Source: Rhodopirellula sp.
GTDB lineage: Bacteria > Planctomycetota > Planctomycetia > Pirellulales > Pirellulaceae
Length of the DNA: 64,000 nt
Reading direction: 5' to 3'
NCBI GenBank assembly: GCA_024644085.1
Contig: JAHELS010000002.1
Span: 1 to 64,000, forward strand
This document shows positions 50,867 to 60,451 of the stretch, one piece after another (the stretch's first letter is position 1; each line of letters opens with the position of its first letter). Under the pieces are notes generated by a model. It had not been told where the DNA came from and did no database searches. It saw nothing but the letters and a program-made list of their open reading frames with translations. The translations under genes were made by a program, and so were the position numbers.

Positions 50867-52333
50867 CTAGCTCAGAATGTCAGAAACGATCTCCGCTTTC
50901 CGGCCAGCGGTCAGCGTTTGGTCTTGGCCGTTGTGGTGATACTTAAGTTTTTCACTGTTCAATCCAAACAAATGCAAGAGCGTTGCTTGCAGGTCGTTTG
51001 GCGTGACGATGTTCTCCACCGCACGGTGACCGAACTCGTCCGTGTTGCCGTAGGTCATGCCTGGCTTGAACCCTCCGCCAGCCATCCAGATGCTGAACCC
51101 TTGACCGTTGTGGTCGCGTCCATGTTTCTCGGGGGCGCCTTGATTCTGGGTCACCGGCAGACGGCCGATCTCACCGCCCCAGAGCACGATCACTTCGTCC
51201 AGCATTCCACGTTGCTTGAGATCCTGGACCAATGCCGTTGACGGTTTGTCCGTCTTGCGGCAAATGCTCGGCAACGAGGTACTCAGATTGCTGTGGTTGT
51301 CCCAAGGCTGACCGGCAAGGAACAATTGCACGAAACGCACACCGCGTTCAACGAGTCGCCGAGCGATCAGGCAACGTGTGCCGTATTCTTGAGTTTCGTC
51401 TTGATCCAGCCCATACATTCTGTGAGTTGCTTTGGTCTCTTTAGAAATATCCAGGGCTTCGCGAGCGGCAGTCTGCATCCGAGCAGCCAACTCGTAACTA
51501 GCGATTCGTGCCTCTAGATCGTCCGCCCCCGGGAATCGGTCGGCGTGGCGGCGATTCAGTGTTTGCAGGAAATCAAGGTTTCGCCGCTGCGGGATTCCCT
51601 GGAGATGTGGCGGGGCGTCGAGGTTCAGAATCCGAGGCTCTTTGGGGCGCAAGACGGTTCCTTGGAACAGCGAGGGCATAAACCCGTTGGACCAATTGTG
51701 GGTGCCGTCGACCGGGTGCCCTCCGGGATCGGTCAGCACCATGTAGGCGGGTAGCTCCTGAGTTTCCGAGCCCAATCCATAGAGCAACCAGGATCCCAGA
51801 TGAGCGCGACCCGTGATGCCTGGGATTCCTCCGTGAAAGTAGCGGATGTTGACTTCGTGACCGTTCGCTCCGGTATGCATACTGCGGATCAAACAGATGT
51901 CATCAACGATCTCGCTCGTGTGCGGCAGCAACTCAGACAGTTCCGTGCCGCACTTGCCATGCTTGGAAAACTTCCATTTCGTCCCCAGCAGCTTCTTGCT
52001 CGCTTCGTTGACAAAACTGTAACCGACTTCGCCCATGTAATCGGTGCCATCGTATTTGGTCAGTTCTGGCTTGGGATCCGTCAGATCCATGTGCGATGGG
52101 CCACCATGCTGAAACAGCGAGATCATCGCTTTGGCGCGTGGGAGGTGGTGTGGTGCTTTGGGCTGGAGGTCGAACCGCTGCGGCCCTTTGGGAATATTCG
52201 GCGGCGTTGCATCAACGTGCTCCTGCTGCATGATCCAGGCCAAGGCCACCGATCCGATGCCCATTGCCTGTTGGTTCAAGAATTCTCGTCGTGAAATTTT
52301 CATTGCTGGTTTATTCCAAGTACAGGAATTCAT
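50867..52333 (-). CDS. DUF1501 domain protein, Tat-like leader (SRREFLNQQAMGIGSVALAWIM)
   Basis: HGGPSHMDLTDPKPELTKYDG; KHGRDHNGQGFSIWMAGGGFKPG; start may be the downstream ATG in MKISRREF. Confidence 0.91.
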   Translation of the reverse strand: MNSCTWNKPAMKISRREFLNQQAMGIGSVALAWIMQQEHVDATPPNIPKGPQRFDLQPKAPHHLPRAKAMISLFQHGGPSHMDLTDPKPELTKYDGTDYMGEVGYSFVNEASKKLLGTKWKFSKHGKCGTELSELLPHTSEIVDDICLIRSMHTGANGHEVNIRYFHGGIPGITGRAHLGSWLLYGLGSETQELPAYMVLTDPGGHPVDGTHNWSNGFMPSLFQGTVLRPKEPRILNLDAPPHLQGIPQRRNLDFLQTLNRRHADRFPGADDLEARIASYELAARMQTAAREALDISKETKATHRMYGLDQDETQEYGTRCLIARRLVERGVRFVQLFLAGQPWDNHSNLSTSLPSICRKTDKPSTALVQDLKQRGMLDEVIVLWGGEIGRLPVTQNQGAPEKHGRDHNGQGFSIWMAGGGFKPGMTYGNTDEFGHRAVENIVTPNDLQATLLHLFGLNSEKLKYHHNGQDQTLTAGRKAEIVSDILS

Positions 52334-55300
52334 TGGACGTCAACAGAGTCTGGCAGAGGTTGGTCATCGCTTGGCGAACGACGGTTCTGCCCTGAGGGTT
52401 TGCGGTGGCTGAATCGTTCATTGTTTGAATCTGCCGCGAAACGAACTCGACCGCGAGCATGAGTTCGTCATTCGTTGGCTGCCGACAGTAGGCCAGTTCC
52501 CACGCTCTCACAATCTGACTGGGAACGGTGTCGGTTGATTCGGGAGGCCCAGCGAACTGTTCTTGCGAGTCAGCGACGACCGTTTTGCCGCCGGTGGAAT
52601 ACGAAATCTTGACGGTCCAGCTAAACGAATCGCTAGTGATGCTCTCGCGACAGTCGATGATAGAATCGATCGTATCGCCAGCCTCGACCGCAAGAGACAC
52701 TACGTTTGTCCCGGTAGAACCGTGATGAGCAACCCACTCGCCGGCTTTGCCCGAACGACTGGAGACCACTCGCCCTCGAACTCCGTCCGCGTTTTCTGAT
52801 CCATGCGAGAGCGTCCCCTCGATCTTGATTGTGGCGTTGGCCGGAGCTATCCAGCGGCGGATCACCGATTTTCCGGTCGCATCAGGATGCCCGCCGGTCG
52901 CCGTCAAAAAGGCATAACCGATCGTCGGATCGGGCAATTTCTCACCGCCCGCCCATTGCGATGAGCTGTTGAAGTGCGGCAGTGGAGTAAACGATCCAAT
53001 TCGATTTGTTTTTTCATCAAACGATCCATAGCCATACCGCCACTGGTTTTGTCCCGGTGCGGTAATCTCTGGCAATGAATCGAGTACGGCTTGGTCCAGC
53101 GCAGCGGATTCTCCCGCAGCGCGGTCGGCAAGCTTGGCGGCTTGATCGAGGATAAATCCGCCGTTGAGTAGCATCAGTGATTGTGTAGCCACGGTCGAAC
53201 TGGGGCGGCTCTCGCAATTGGTCTCCATGACCGGAGCGTCAAACGTTTGCATCAAGGCCACCGGTCGACTGCGGCGCACCTGGATGTAGAGGCTGCGACG
53301 CGTCTGGAGCCCATCGACGACGACCTGTCCGGTTTCGTCTTCCTTGATCTTCAGCGGCTTGCCGTACAGCGTCTTGTCGAGTGAGCCGGTTGCAGCCAGC
53401 ACGCGGTCTCGAATTGCTTCAGCCTCCAGTCGTCTCAGCGAGCGTGCATATGGATTGGCCGATCGCGGAACGGTTTGTTGTCTCCATGTGGTCGACGTAA
53501 GAATTAGTCGATGCAGTTTTTTCAGTGAGAATCCCTGAGCAATAAATTCGCTGGCCAGCCAATCGAGCAGGTCGGGATCGGTCGGCATCGCACCGAGTCG
53601 ACCAAACTCACCCGCTGTGGGTACGAGGCCTTTACCAAAGTGGTGCATCCATATTCGATTGACGATCACTCGGGCAAAGAGCGGATTGTCGCCACCCGTT
53701 AACCATCGGGCAAAAGCAAGACGCCGGCCGGTCGATGGAAGTGCACTGTCATTGGTTGCGAACGATGCTTGTTTGCCGACAGGCGAGGCAACGGTGAGCC
53801 CCGCAGGTGCGATTGCATCTTTGGGTTGCCTATAATCACCGCGGTGAAACAGTCGCGTTTCTGGAGCATGTCCGGCGGGCTCGACGAGAGCGCGCAGATA
53901 CTCATGCACGGGTTTTCTGGCTCGGATCGCTTCGATTTGTTTGCCGATTTCGGCCAGCTTGGGACGCGACTCAGGAATGTACTGATAGAGATTCCCTGGG
54001 GTGATGTTGACGCTAGGGTTCTCCGACAACAGTTTCTTTTGCTCATCGGTTCGCTTGGCGGCGGGCGTCTGGTAAGCGGTTCGCAGTTTGCCCCGGAGCG
54101 GCTCTTCAAACTTCATCAACTCCTTGTCGATCGCTTGCTGCATGTACTCAGCCTGCCGCTCGCTGCGTTCGGCTTCGACTTTTTTGGCTTCGACCTCGAT
54201 TTCGGCGGCCACCTTGTGATTGTCCTCCGTGTAGAGAGAGACTCGCCGGGCGTTGGGGACTTTCCATGCCTTCCAGTCGAGAGCCGGCTCGAAGACCGCT
54301 CGCAACGCGTAGTAGTCGGATTGCGGAATCGGATCATACCGGTGATCGTGACACTGGGCGCAGTGAATGCTCAATCCCATCAGCGAAGTGCCGAGAATTT
54401 TCAAGGTGTCGGTGACAACTTGATTGCGACCTTCCTCATTGTTCGCTCCGCTGCCAGTTCCATCGGCGGCCATCCGCAAGAATCCCGTTGCCGTCAGTAG
54501 TTCAATTTGCTCGAGCGTAAAGTCACCAGACTTTTGCCCTGCTAGTTCGTCGCCAGCAAGCTGCTCGGTGACAAACTGATCCAGCGGCATGTCATCATTG
54601 AGCGCACGAATCACCCAGTCACGATACTTGTAGGCCCACGGTCTCTCCGTGTCCGCAGTCGTGTAGCCTTCAGAGTCGGCATAGCCTGCGATATCGAGCC
54701 AGTGCCGAGCCCACCGCTCGCCGTAGTGCGGAGAATCGAGCAGCTCGCTGATCAACGCATCGTACCAATCGTCGCTGGTGTCACCGAGCCAGCGATCCAT
54801 TTCGTCGGGCTGGGGCGGTATCCCAGTCAGCGTAAAGTACGCGCGCAGCACCAGTACGCGGCGTTCAACGTCGGCTTCGAACCCACGATCAGCTTCGCTC
54901 ATATTACTCAGGACCAGTGCGTCAATAGGCGTTCTCACTCGCGCTGTTGCGTCAAAGGTTGGAACCTCCGGTTGCGTGATCGGTTGAAAAAACCAATAGG
55001 CTCGTTCTTCAAGAGTGATTCCCAGGCCGGGGCCAATCGATTCAGGTTCTGGTCTCGCGGTTTTGGCGCCCGCTGCAATCCAACGTTCGATCTTTTTGAT
55101 CTCTTCGGCTGAAACCTTTGCGTCGCCCGGCGGCATCTCACCAGATCGGAGTCGTTCGATCAAAAAACTTTCCTCCGGCTTGGTCTCCACGATCGCCGCG
55201 CCCGAGTCGCCACCCTTGAGCATGAATCGGACAAGCCGTAGGTCCAGTCCGCCCTCAATTGATTCGGTCGCTCCGTGGCAATCGAAACAATGGGCGCGAA

Positions 55301-55403
55301 AGATCGGACGAATATGCTGTTCGTAGGTTAAGTCTTCTGCTGTGATGAAGCTGCCACTCAACAGAATCATGACGGAAGCACACAACCAGACGTGCGTTTT
55401 CAT
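52311..55403 (-). CDS. PSD1-type planctomycete cytochrome / DUF1549 / DUF1553 protein
   Basis: CFDCHGATESIEGGLDLR; CAQCHDHRYDPIPQSDYYALRAVF; NPLFARVIVNRIWMHHFGKGLVPT. Confidence 0.92.
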   Translation of the reverse strand: MKTHVWLCASVMILLSGSFITAEDLTYEQHIRPIFRAHCFDCHGATESIEGGLDLRLVRFMLKGGDSGAAIVETKPEESFLIERLRSGEMPPGDAKVSAEEIKKIERWIAAGAKTARPEPESIGPGLGITLEERAYWFFQPITQPEVPTFDATARVRTPIDALVLSNMSEADRGFEADVERRVLVLRAYFTLTGIPPQPDEMDRWLGDTSDDWYDALISELLDSPHYGERWARHWLDIAGYADSEGYTTADTERPWAYKYRDWVIRALNDDMPLDQFVTEQLAGDELAGQKSGDFTLEQIELLTATGFLRMAADGTGSGANNEEGRNQVVTDTLKILGTSLMGLSIHCAQCHDHRYDPIPQSDYYALRAVFEPALDWKAWKVPNARRVSLYTEDNHKVAAEIEVEAKKVEAERSERQAEYMQQAIDKELMKFEEPLRGKLRTAYQTPAAKRTDEQKKLLSENPSVNITPGNLYQYIPESRPKLAEIGKQIEAIRARKPVHEYLRALVEPAGHAPETRLFHRGDYRQPKDAIAPAGLTVASPVGKQASFATNDSALPSTGRRLAFARWLTGGDNPLFARVIVNRIWMHHFGKGLVPTAGEFGRLGAMPTDPDLLDWLASEFIAQGFSLKKLHRLILTSTTWRQQTVPRSANPYARSLRRLEAEAIRDRVLAATGSLDKTLYGKPLKIKEDETGQVVVDGLQTRRSLYIQVRRSRPVALMQTFDAPVMETNCESRPSSTVATQSLMLLNGGFILDQAAKLADRAAGESAALDQAVLDSLPEITAPGQNQWRYGYGSFDEKTNRIGSFTPLPHFNSSSQWAGGEKLPDPTIGYAFLTATGGHPDATGKSVIRRWIAPANATIKIEGTLSHGSENADGVRGRVVSSRSGKAGEWVAHHGSTGTNVVSLAVEAGDTIDSIIDCRESITSDSFSWTVKISYSTGGKTVVADSQEQFAGPPESTDTVPSQIVRAWELAYCRQPTNDELMLAVEFVSRQIQTMNDSATANPQGRTVVRQAMTNLCQTLLTSNEFLYLE

Positions 55404-55477
55404 CGAGTTCTCGGTAGACGGAGTAGGTGGGAGTCTGTCGCAAGTGGTTTAGGACAAATAAGAACGCGGGTTGGGCC

Positions 55478-55543
55478 GTAGCGGAAGTCGTAAAGACTTT
55501 CGGCAATTCCAGCGACGCCGAAACTCTTGACGAGTTCCGCTTC
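55478..55543. repeat. Family B palindromic element in the divergent intergenic region
   Basis: GTAGCGGAAGTCGTAAAGACTTTCGGC ... GCCGAAACTCTTGACGAGTTCCGCTTC. Confidence 0.85.
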
Positions 55544-55575
55544 CCGACAACTTAGTTGTCTCGGTTTTGACAGTC

Positions 55576-55590
55576 ATCTGATTGTCAGAT
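55576..55590. promoter_or_regulatory. Candidate operator ATCTGA-TTG-TCAGAT
   Basis: Perfect 6+3+6 palindrome between divergent genes, upstream of a FadR-type regulator. Confidence 0.5.
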
Positions 55591-55627
55591 AATCTAAATC
55601 CTGTTCAACGCCTCTACAACACTCCTG

Positions 55628-56323
55628 ATGCACAGGGTTTCGATGTCCACGCTAAAAGCATTGCCGCGCAGAAAAATCCGCGACCAGGCCGCTGAACAAA
55701 TCAAGGAGTTGATCGCGTCGAAAAAACTCAGTCCCGGGGATCGGCTGCCGACCGAAACCGAACTAGCCGACTCGTTCGGCGTTAGCCGGTTGAGTGTCCG
55801 CGAAGCGACCAAAGCGTTGGAATACCTGGGTATCGTCCAGGCAAAAACGGGCGTGGGATTGACGGTCGGGCAAATCGACCTGGAGCGAGTGACCGAACAC
55901 CTGGGCTTTCACCCGGCGCTGCATCGCGCCGACCCACTCCAGCTCATCGACACGCGAGTCATCATCGAAACCGGCGTTCTGCCGCATGTCGCTCGCCGGA
56001 TGGCTGAGGACCGTTCGACGTACGATCGGCTGCGGTCGGTGGCGGATCGTTTCCGGTCGGCTCGCAAACTGCAGACATGGATCGACCTCGACATCGAGTT
56101 TCATCGCACACTGCTGGAGTCGAGTGGTTTAGCGCCTCTGGTTGCTTTTGGAGATCTGTTGCATGTGTTCTTTCAGAGATTCCGCGAAAGCGTAAAAAAG
56201 GCGCAATGGCAGGCGGGCGCGGAGAGTCACCAACGGATTATCGACGCGTTGCGGGAAGGTGAGTTAACGGCGGCGACTGACGAATTGCGGAAGCACATCG
56301 AGGATCATAAATCACGGGTTTGA
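55628..56323 (+). CDS. GntR-family transcriptional regulator, FadR subfamily
   Basis: LSPGDRLPTETELADSFGVSRLSVREATKALEYLGIVQAKTGVGLTV; FHRTLLESSGLAPLVAFGDLL. Confidence 0.93.
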   Translation: MHRVSMSTLKALPRRKIRDQAAEQIKELIASKKLSPGDRLPTETELADSFGVSRLSVREATKALEYLGIVQAKTGVGLTVGQIDLERVTEHLGFHPALHRADPLQLIDTRVIIETGVLPHVARRMAEDRSTYDRLRSVADRFRSARKLQTWIDLDIEFHRTLLESSGLAPLVAFGDLLHVFFQRFRESVKKAQWQAGAESHQRIIDALREGELTAATDELRKHIEDHKSRV

Positions 56324-56330
56324 AACGGCG

Positions 56331-59300
56331 ATGAAAATCACTGCGAGTCTCAGCATGATGCACAAAATGGGCGTGAATCTTCAGGCAAGGAATTCTGGCG
56401 AATCCCACTACAGAAATGCGCCACCTGTTGGTTTGGTGGTCCTGATTGGCTGTCTCGCGCTCGCAGCGCCTGCCGACGGTACGGACGACGTCGGGCACAC
56501 CTATGCCACACAGATCCAGCCTCTGCTTGTCAGGTCTTGCGGAAAGTGCCATGGGAAGACGCCCACGGACAACGATCTTGATCTCACAAGTTTCGACTCC
56601 GCCCAGGCGATTCTGACTCGGCCCAAGACGCTCGGCAATGTTGCCGAGCGGGTGCGCGATGGAGACATGCCGCCCAAGGAGGCGCCGCAACTAGACCCGG
56701 CTGAGCGAAAACAACTGCTGAGCTGGATTACGGCGGCGCTCGATGCCGAGGCGGCCGCGCGGGCCGGCGACCCCGGGCCGGTGACGCTGCGTCGGCTAAG
56801 CAACACGGAGTACGACAACGCGGTCCGTGATCTCACCGGAGTGGACATGCGACCAACGCAAGCTCGCGAGTTTCCGGTCGATAGCGTCGGAGGCGAAGGC
56901 TTCGCCAACGTCGGCGAAGCGATGCCGGTAACGCCCGAACTGGTCCAGCGCTACCACCAGACCGCGCGCGACGTCGCCGCGCGGGCCGTACTTCTCCCAG
57001 ACGGGTTTCGATTCTCGCCCTCTCCGGATCGTCCGACCTGGACGGCTGAATCGCTGAAATCACTCCGCAGTTTTCACGCTCGTTACGCCGGACCCAACGG
57101 AGACCCGCCGCTTGCGGCGCACCTCGCGGCAACGCTGCGTCATCGTGACAAGTTCACCAGCGGTGGGTCGTCCGCAATCGCTATAGTGGCTGCCGAAGAG
57201 AAGCTCAACGTGACTTACCTGACCGCGCTCTGGAACGGACTCACTGGCACAACAGAGTCGTCATTGACACCAACCGAAGTCGACGCTCGGATGCAGCAGT
57301 GGCGAGAGAAGGCGGCTGAGATTGAAGCCCAAAAGCAACAACGGCAGGCCGCTGCGGAGAAGATCGAGTCCCGCTGGGCATCGTCGCAACGCGTTCTCGC
57401 CGAGTCCAAAGTCGCGGAAGGCGGTTCGGTTCCCTTCGAGAGCAAAGTCTCGGTCGCACGCGGCGAACTGCTCCTCTTGACCGTGCTCCCAAACGATAAT
57501 CACGGCGCCGACAGCACGCTCGTCGAATGGACGATTCGTGAAACGGCCGGCGAGCAGCGAACCTGGAGCGTTGCCGATCTGGTTCCCGATCTGCTGAAAG
57601 GAAACTCCTGGTCAGATAATGACGGACCGCGGTGGAGCTTCCTGGAAACAACATCATCTCCGACGTTCCTCACCGACCGACGTGACAGCATTCAGGGACA
57701 TACCGAATTGAAGTCGTGGAGCTTCGGGTCCGAGCCTTCGGTCTTCGTGAACGCCGGCGAAGAACTGAGCGTGTGGACGACGTTGCCCGCAAAAACTTTT
57801 TTTGTGCATCCGGGACCAAAGCGACCTGTGTCTGTCGCCTGGACGAGTCCGATCGATGGCGAGTTGATGGTCTCGGGCCGCGTCGCCGACGCTCACCCTG
57901 CCGGTCTCGACGGGGTCGCATTCGAGCTGTCGCATCTGGCCGCTGCGGATTTGGGGCAGTCGCTGGCCGATGTCGGCAATGCGTCTACTGATCTGCCCGA
58001 TGTCGGTCCGCCTCCAGCGCCTCTCGACCTCATTCGAGAGAAGTGGCAGGCAGCGACGACTGATCCGGCACCGGTTCTGGCCGCGATCAAAGCCACGCAG
58101 GATCAATTGTTTCGAGGCAACTACAGGAAGAACGCGGTCATTGCGGTCGGCAATGGCTTTCCCGCGTGGGAGGAACTGCGCCGCGTCGTCGCTCGCGAAC
58201 GGGTTGAAGGCGCCGCCCGCGAACCGGTCTTCCGGCTGGTTGCGTTGCCGGCTCAGCCCGACACGTTCGTGGTCTGGGACAGGCTGCGTTTGGAAGGAGG
58301 CGACGGGTGGACGCTCGTCTTCGCTGAGCACCCGGAATTGAGAGCGGCAGTCGAGGCAGCGTGCGGGATCAAGTTCGGCCATCATCCACTGGACAGGCCT
58401 GTCCCGAAGACGGCTTTGGTGACGGCTGCCGGTGTTGAGTTGACGATCGACCTGACGAACCTGCCAGCACCGCTCATGGAAATGCTAACGCTGCCGCGGT
58501 TTCTGCGGGCCGACGTGAGTCTCGACGAAGGCAGTTCGGAGTCGGCCGAAGTGCAGGCGTTCGTCATTGCCGCGACGGGTGGCGGTGGCACACATGCCGA
58601 GCCGGTCGCCGCAGCGACACCGGGCAACCCCCGAGTCGCGACGATCGTTCATCCGCGCGTCGCCGAAGAACGGGCTCGATCCGCCGTAGAGTTTCGCGCC
58701 CGCTTTCCGCCCGCTGTCCTCTTCGAACCGATCATCCCGCGGGACGCTCAGGGCAGCATCTTCCTGTACCACCGCGAAGACGAACCGTTGCGTCGGCTTC
58801 TGCTCGATGAAGCGGGTCGAAGCGAACTAGACCGGCTGTGGAGCGAACTGGAGTTCGTCAGCGAGCAGGCGTTCGCCACTCCGCGCATGCTCGAAGAAAT
58901 CACACAGTACTATCGCCGGCCGAACGATGGCGCGCGAATTATGTTCTTCTACATGCAACTGTTCGACGAGCAGGTGAAACAGGAGGAGGAGGCCCTGCGC
59001 GAGGCCAAGGCCGCCGCGGAGCCGGGGCACCTGGAATCGCTGCTGGAATTCGCGGCGCGCGCCTGGCGCCGGCCGCTCACCGGTGACGAACTCGCTGCGA
59101 TCCTTGCCTCGTATCGCGCCGATCGCGCAGACGGCATGAAGCATGATCCAGCATTCCGCGCCGCGCTTGCCCGCATCCTCTCGTCGCCGTGGTTTCTGTA
59201 CCGCGTTGAGCAGCCCGCGACCGGACCGCATTGGCAGCCGGTCTCGGGCGACGAACTGGCGACGCGGCTGAGCTTCCTGTTGTGGGACTCGATCCCCGAC

Positions 59301-60272
59301 GGTGAACTGCGGGCGAAGTCCGCGCGTCTCCACGAGCCTGCGGTGATGGAGGAACAACTGCGCCGCATGCTGAAGGACGGCCGGATGCGCGGCATGGCCG
59401 CGGAGTTCGGCGCCCGCTGGCTGGGCGTGCGAGATTTTGTTACCAATCACGGCCGGAATGTGAAGCAGTTCCCCGAGTTCACGCCCGCCCTGCGCGACGC
59501 GCTGGCTGAGGAGCCAGTGCGGTTCTTCGAAGATCTGCTCGTGAGTGATCGTCCGGTTGTCGACGTGATCGACGCGGATGCGGTTGTCGTCAACGACATC
59601 CTTGCCAAACACTACGGTATCCCTGGCGTGACCGGTCACCAGTGGCGTCGCGTCGAGAACGTTTCAGCCCACAGTCGCGGCGGGTTGCTCGGCTTCGGTG
59701 CCGTGCTGGCAAAGACGGCGGCGGCCGCGCGTACCAGTCCCGTCAAACGTGGCGCGTGGGTGGTTCAGATACTTGGCGAGCGGTTACCCAAGACTCCACC
59801 TGGCGTTCCGCCCCTGCCCGAAACTCCGCCTGACGGTCTGAGCGTGCGCGAGATGACGGAGCGTCACCGCAAGGATCCGGCCTGCGCCGACTGCCATGTC
59901 CGCATCGATCCCTACGGCATGACGCTTGAACAATTCGACGCTCTCGGCCGGCTGCGACCCGCCAAAGATTTGAAGCCGGGTGATGCCAAGGCGACCACGC
60001 GCGATGGCGTCGAGATCGATGGCTTCACCGGCTTGCGTGACTACCTCGGCCGCACCCGGCGCGAGGACTTGTTGCGGACGCTCGCTCACAAACTGACGGG
60101 TTACGCGTTGGGCCGCGCTGTGCAGCTTTCCGACCGGAAACTGGTCGACGAACTGGCGAAGACGATGATAGACGGCGGCCGCTGGTCGGATGTTTTGCTC
60201 ATCATCGTCCGCAGCGAGCAGTTTCGATGTATTCGACCGGCGGCGACGGCGACACAGCCGCTTAACCCATAA
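56331..60272 (+). CDS. DUF1587/DUF1592/DUF1588/DUF1585-type planctomycete cytochrome
   Basis: CGKCHGKTPTDNDLDL; SNTEYDNAVRDLTGVDM; AARTSPVKRGAWVVQILGERLPKTP; CADCHVRIDPYGMTLEQFDALG. Confidence 0.92.
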   Translation: MKITASLSMMHKMGVNLQARNSGESHYRNAPPVGLVVLIGCLALAAPADGTDDVGHTYATQIQPLLVRSCGKCHGKTPTDNDLDLTSFDSAQAILTRPKTLGNVAERVRDGDMPPKEAPQLDPAERKQLLSWITAALDAEAAARAGDPGPVTLRRLSNTEYDNAVRDLTGVDMRPTQAREFPVDSVGGEGFANVGEAMPVTPELVQRYHQTARDVAARAVLLPDGFRFSPSPDRPTWTAESLKSLRSFHARYAGPNGDPPLAAHLAATLRHRDKFTSGGSSAIAIVAAEEKLNVTYLTALWNGLTGTTESSLTPTEVDARMQQWREKAAEIEAQKQQRQAAAEKIESRWASSQRVLAESKVAEGGSVPFESKVSVARGELLLLTVLPNDNHGADSTLVEWTIRETAGEQRTWSVADLVPDLLKGNSWSDNDGPRWSFLETTSSPTFLTDRRDSIQGHTELKSWSFGSEPSVFVNAGEELSVWTTLPAKTFFVHPGPKRPVSVAWTSPIDGELMVSGRVADAHPAGLDGVAFELSHLAAADLGQSLADVGNASTDLPDVGPPPAPLDLIREKWQAATTDPAPVLAAIKATQDQLFRGNYRKNAVIAVGNGFPAWEELRRVVARERVEGAAREPVFRLVALPAQPDTFVVWDRLRLEGGDGWTLVFAEHPELRAAVEAACGIKFGHHPLDRPVPKTALVTAAGVELTIDLTNLPAPLMEMLTLPRFLRADVSLDEGSSESAEVQAFVIAATGGGGTHAEPVAAATPGNPRVATIVHPRVAEERARSAVEFRARFPPAVLFEPIIPRDAQGSIFLYHREDEPLRRLLLDEAGRSELDRLWSELEFVSEQAFATPRMLEEITQYYRRPNDGARIMFFYMQLFDEQVKQEEEALREAKAAAEPGHLESLLEFAARAWRRPLTGDELAAILASYRADRADGMKHDPAFRAALARILSSPWFLYRVEQPATGPHWQPVSGDELATRLSFLLWDSIPDGELRAKSARLHEPAVMEEQLRRMLKDGRMRGMAAEFGARWLGVRDFVTNHGRNVKQFPEFTPALRDALAEEPVRFFEDLLVSDRPVVDVIDADAVVVNDILAKHYGIPGVTGHQWRRVENVSAHSRGGLLGFGAVLAKTAAAARTSPVKRGAWVVQILGERLPKTPPGVPPLPETPPDGLSVREMTERHRKDPACADCHVRIDPYGMTLEQFDALGRLRPAKDLKPGDAKATTRDGVEIDGFTGLRDYLGRTRREDLLRTLAHKLTGYALGRAVQLSDRKLVDELAKTMIDGGRWSDVLLIIVRSEQFRCIRPAATATQPLNP

Positions 60273-60284
60273 AACCCTACTGGT

Positions 60285-60371
60285 GGTAACCCGACGCGTA
60301 AGCGAGGGACAATCCTCGTCAAACACCCGCGTTCAGAGCGTCGGAATCCCTCGCTTACGCTTCGGGTTACC
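60285..60371. repeat. Family A palindromic element in the cytochrome/DUF1552 spacer
   Basis: GGTAACCCGACGCGTAAGCGAGGGA ... TCCCTCGCTTACGCTTCGGGTTACC. Confidence 0.94.
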
Positions 60372-60451
60372 ATTTTCAATGGGCTGATAGGTGACTTTCA
60401 TTCCGCGAAAGACGACAATCAAATATTCCTCTCCGCCACAGGAACATTCCC

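Noticed and set aside
10036-60371. CRISPR array from the repeated GTAACCCGACGCG units
   Set aside because: Copies are isolated palindromes many kb apart, without regularly spaced direct repeats.
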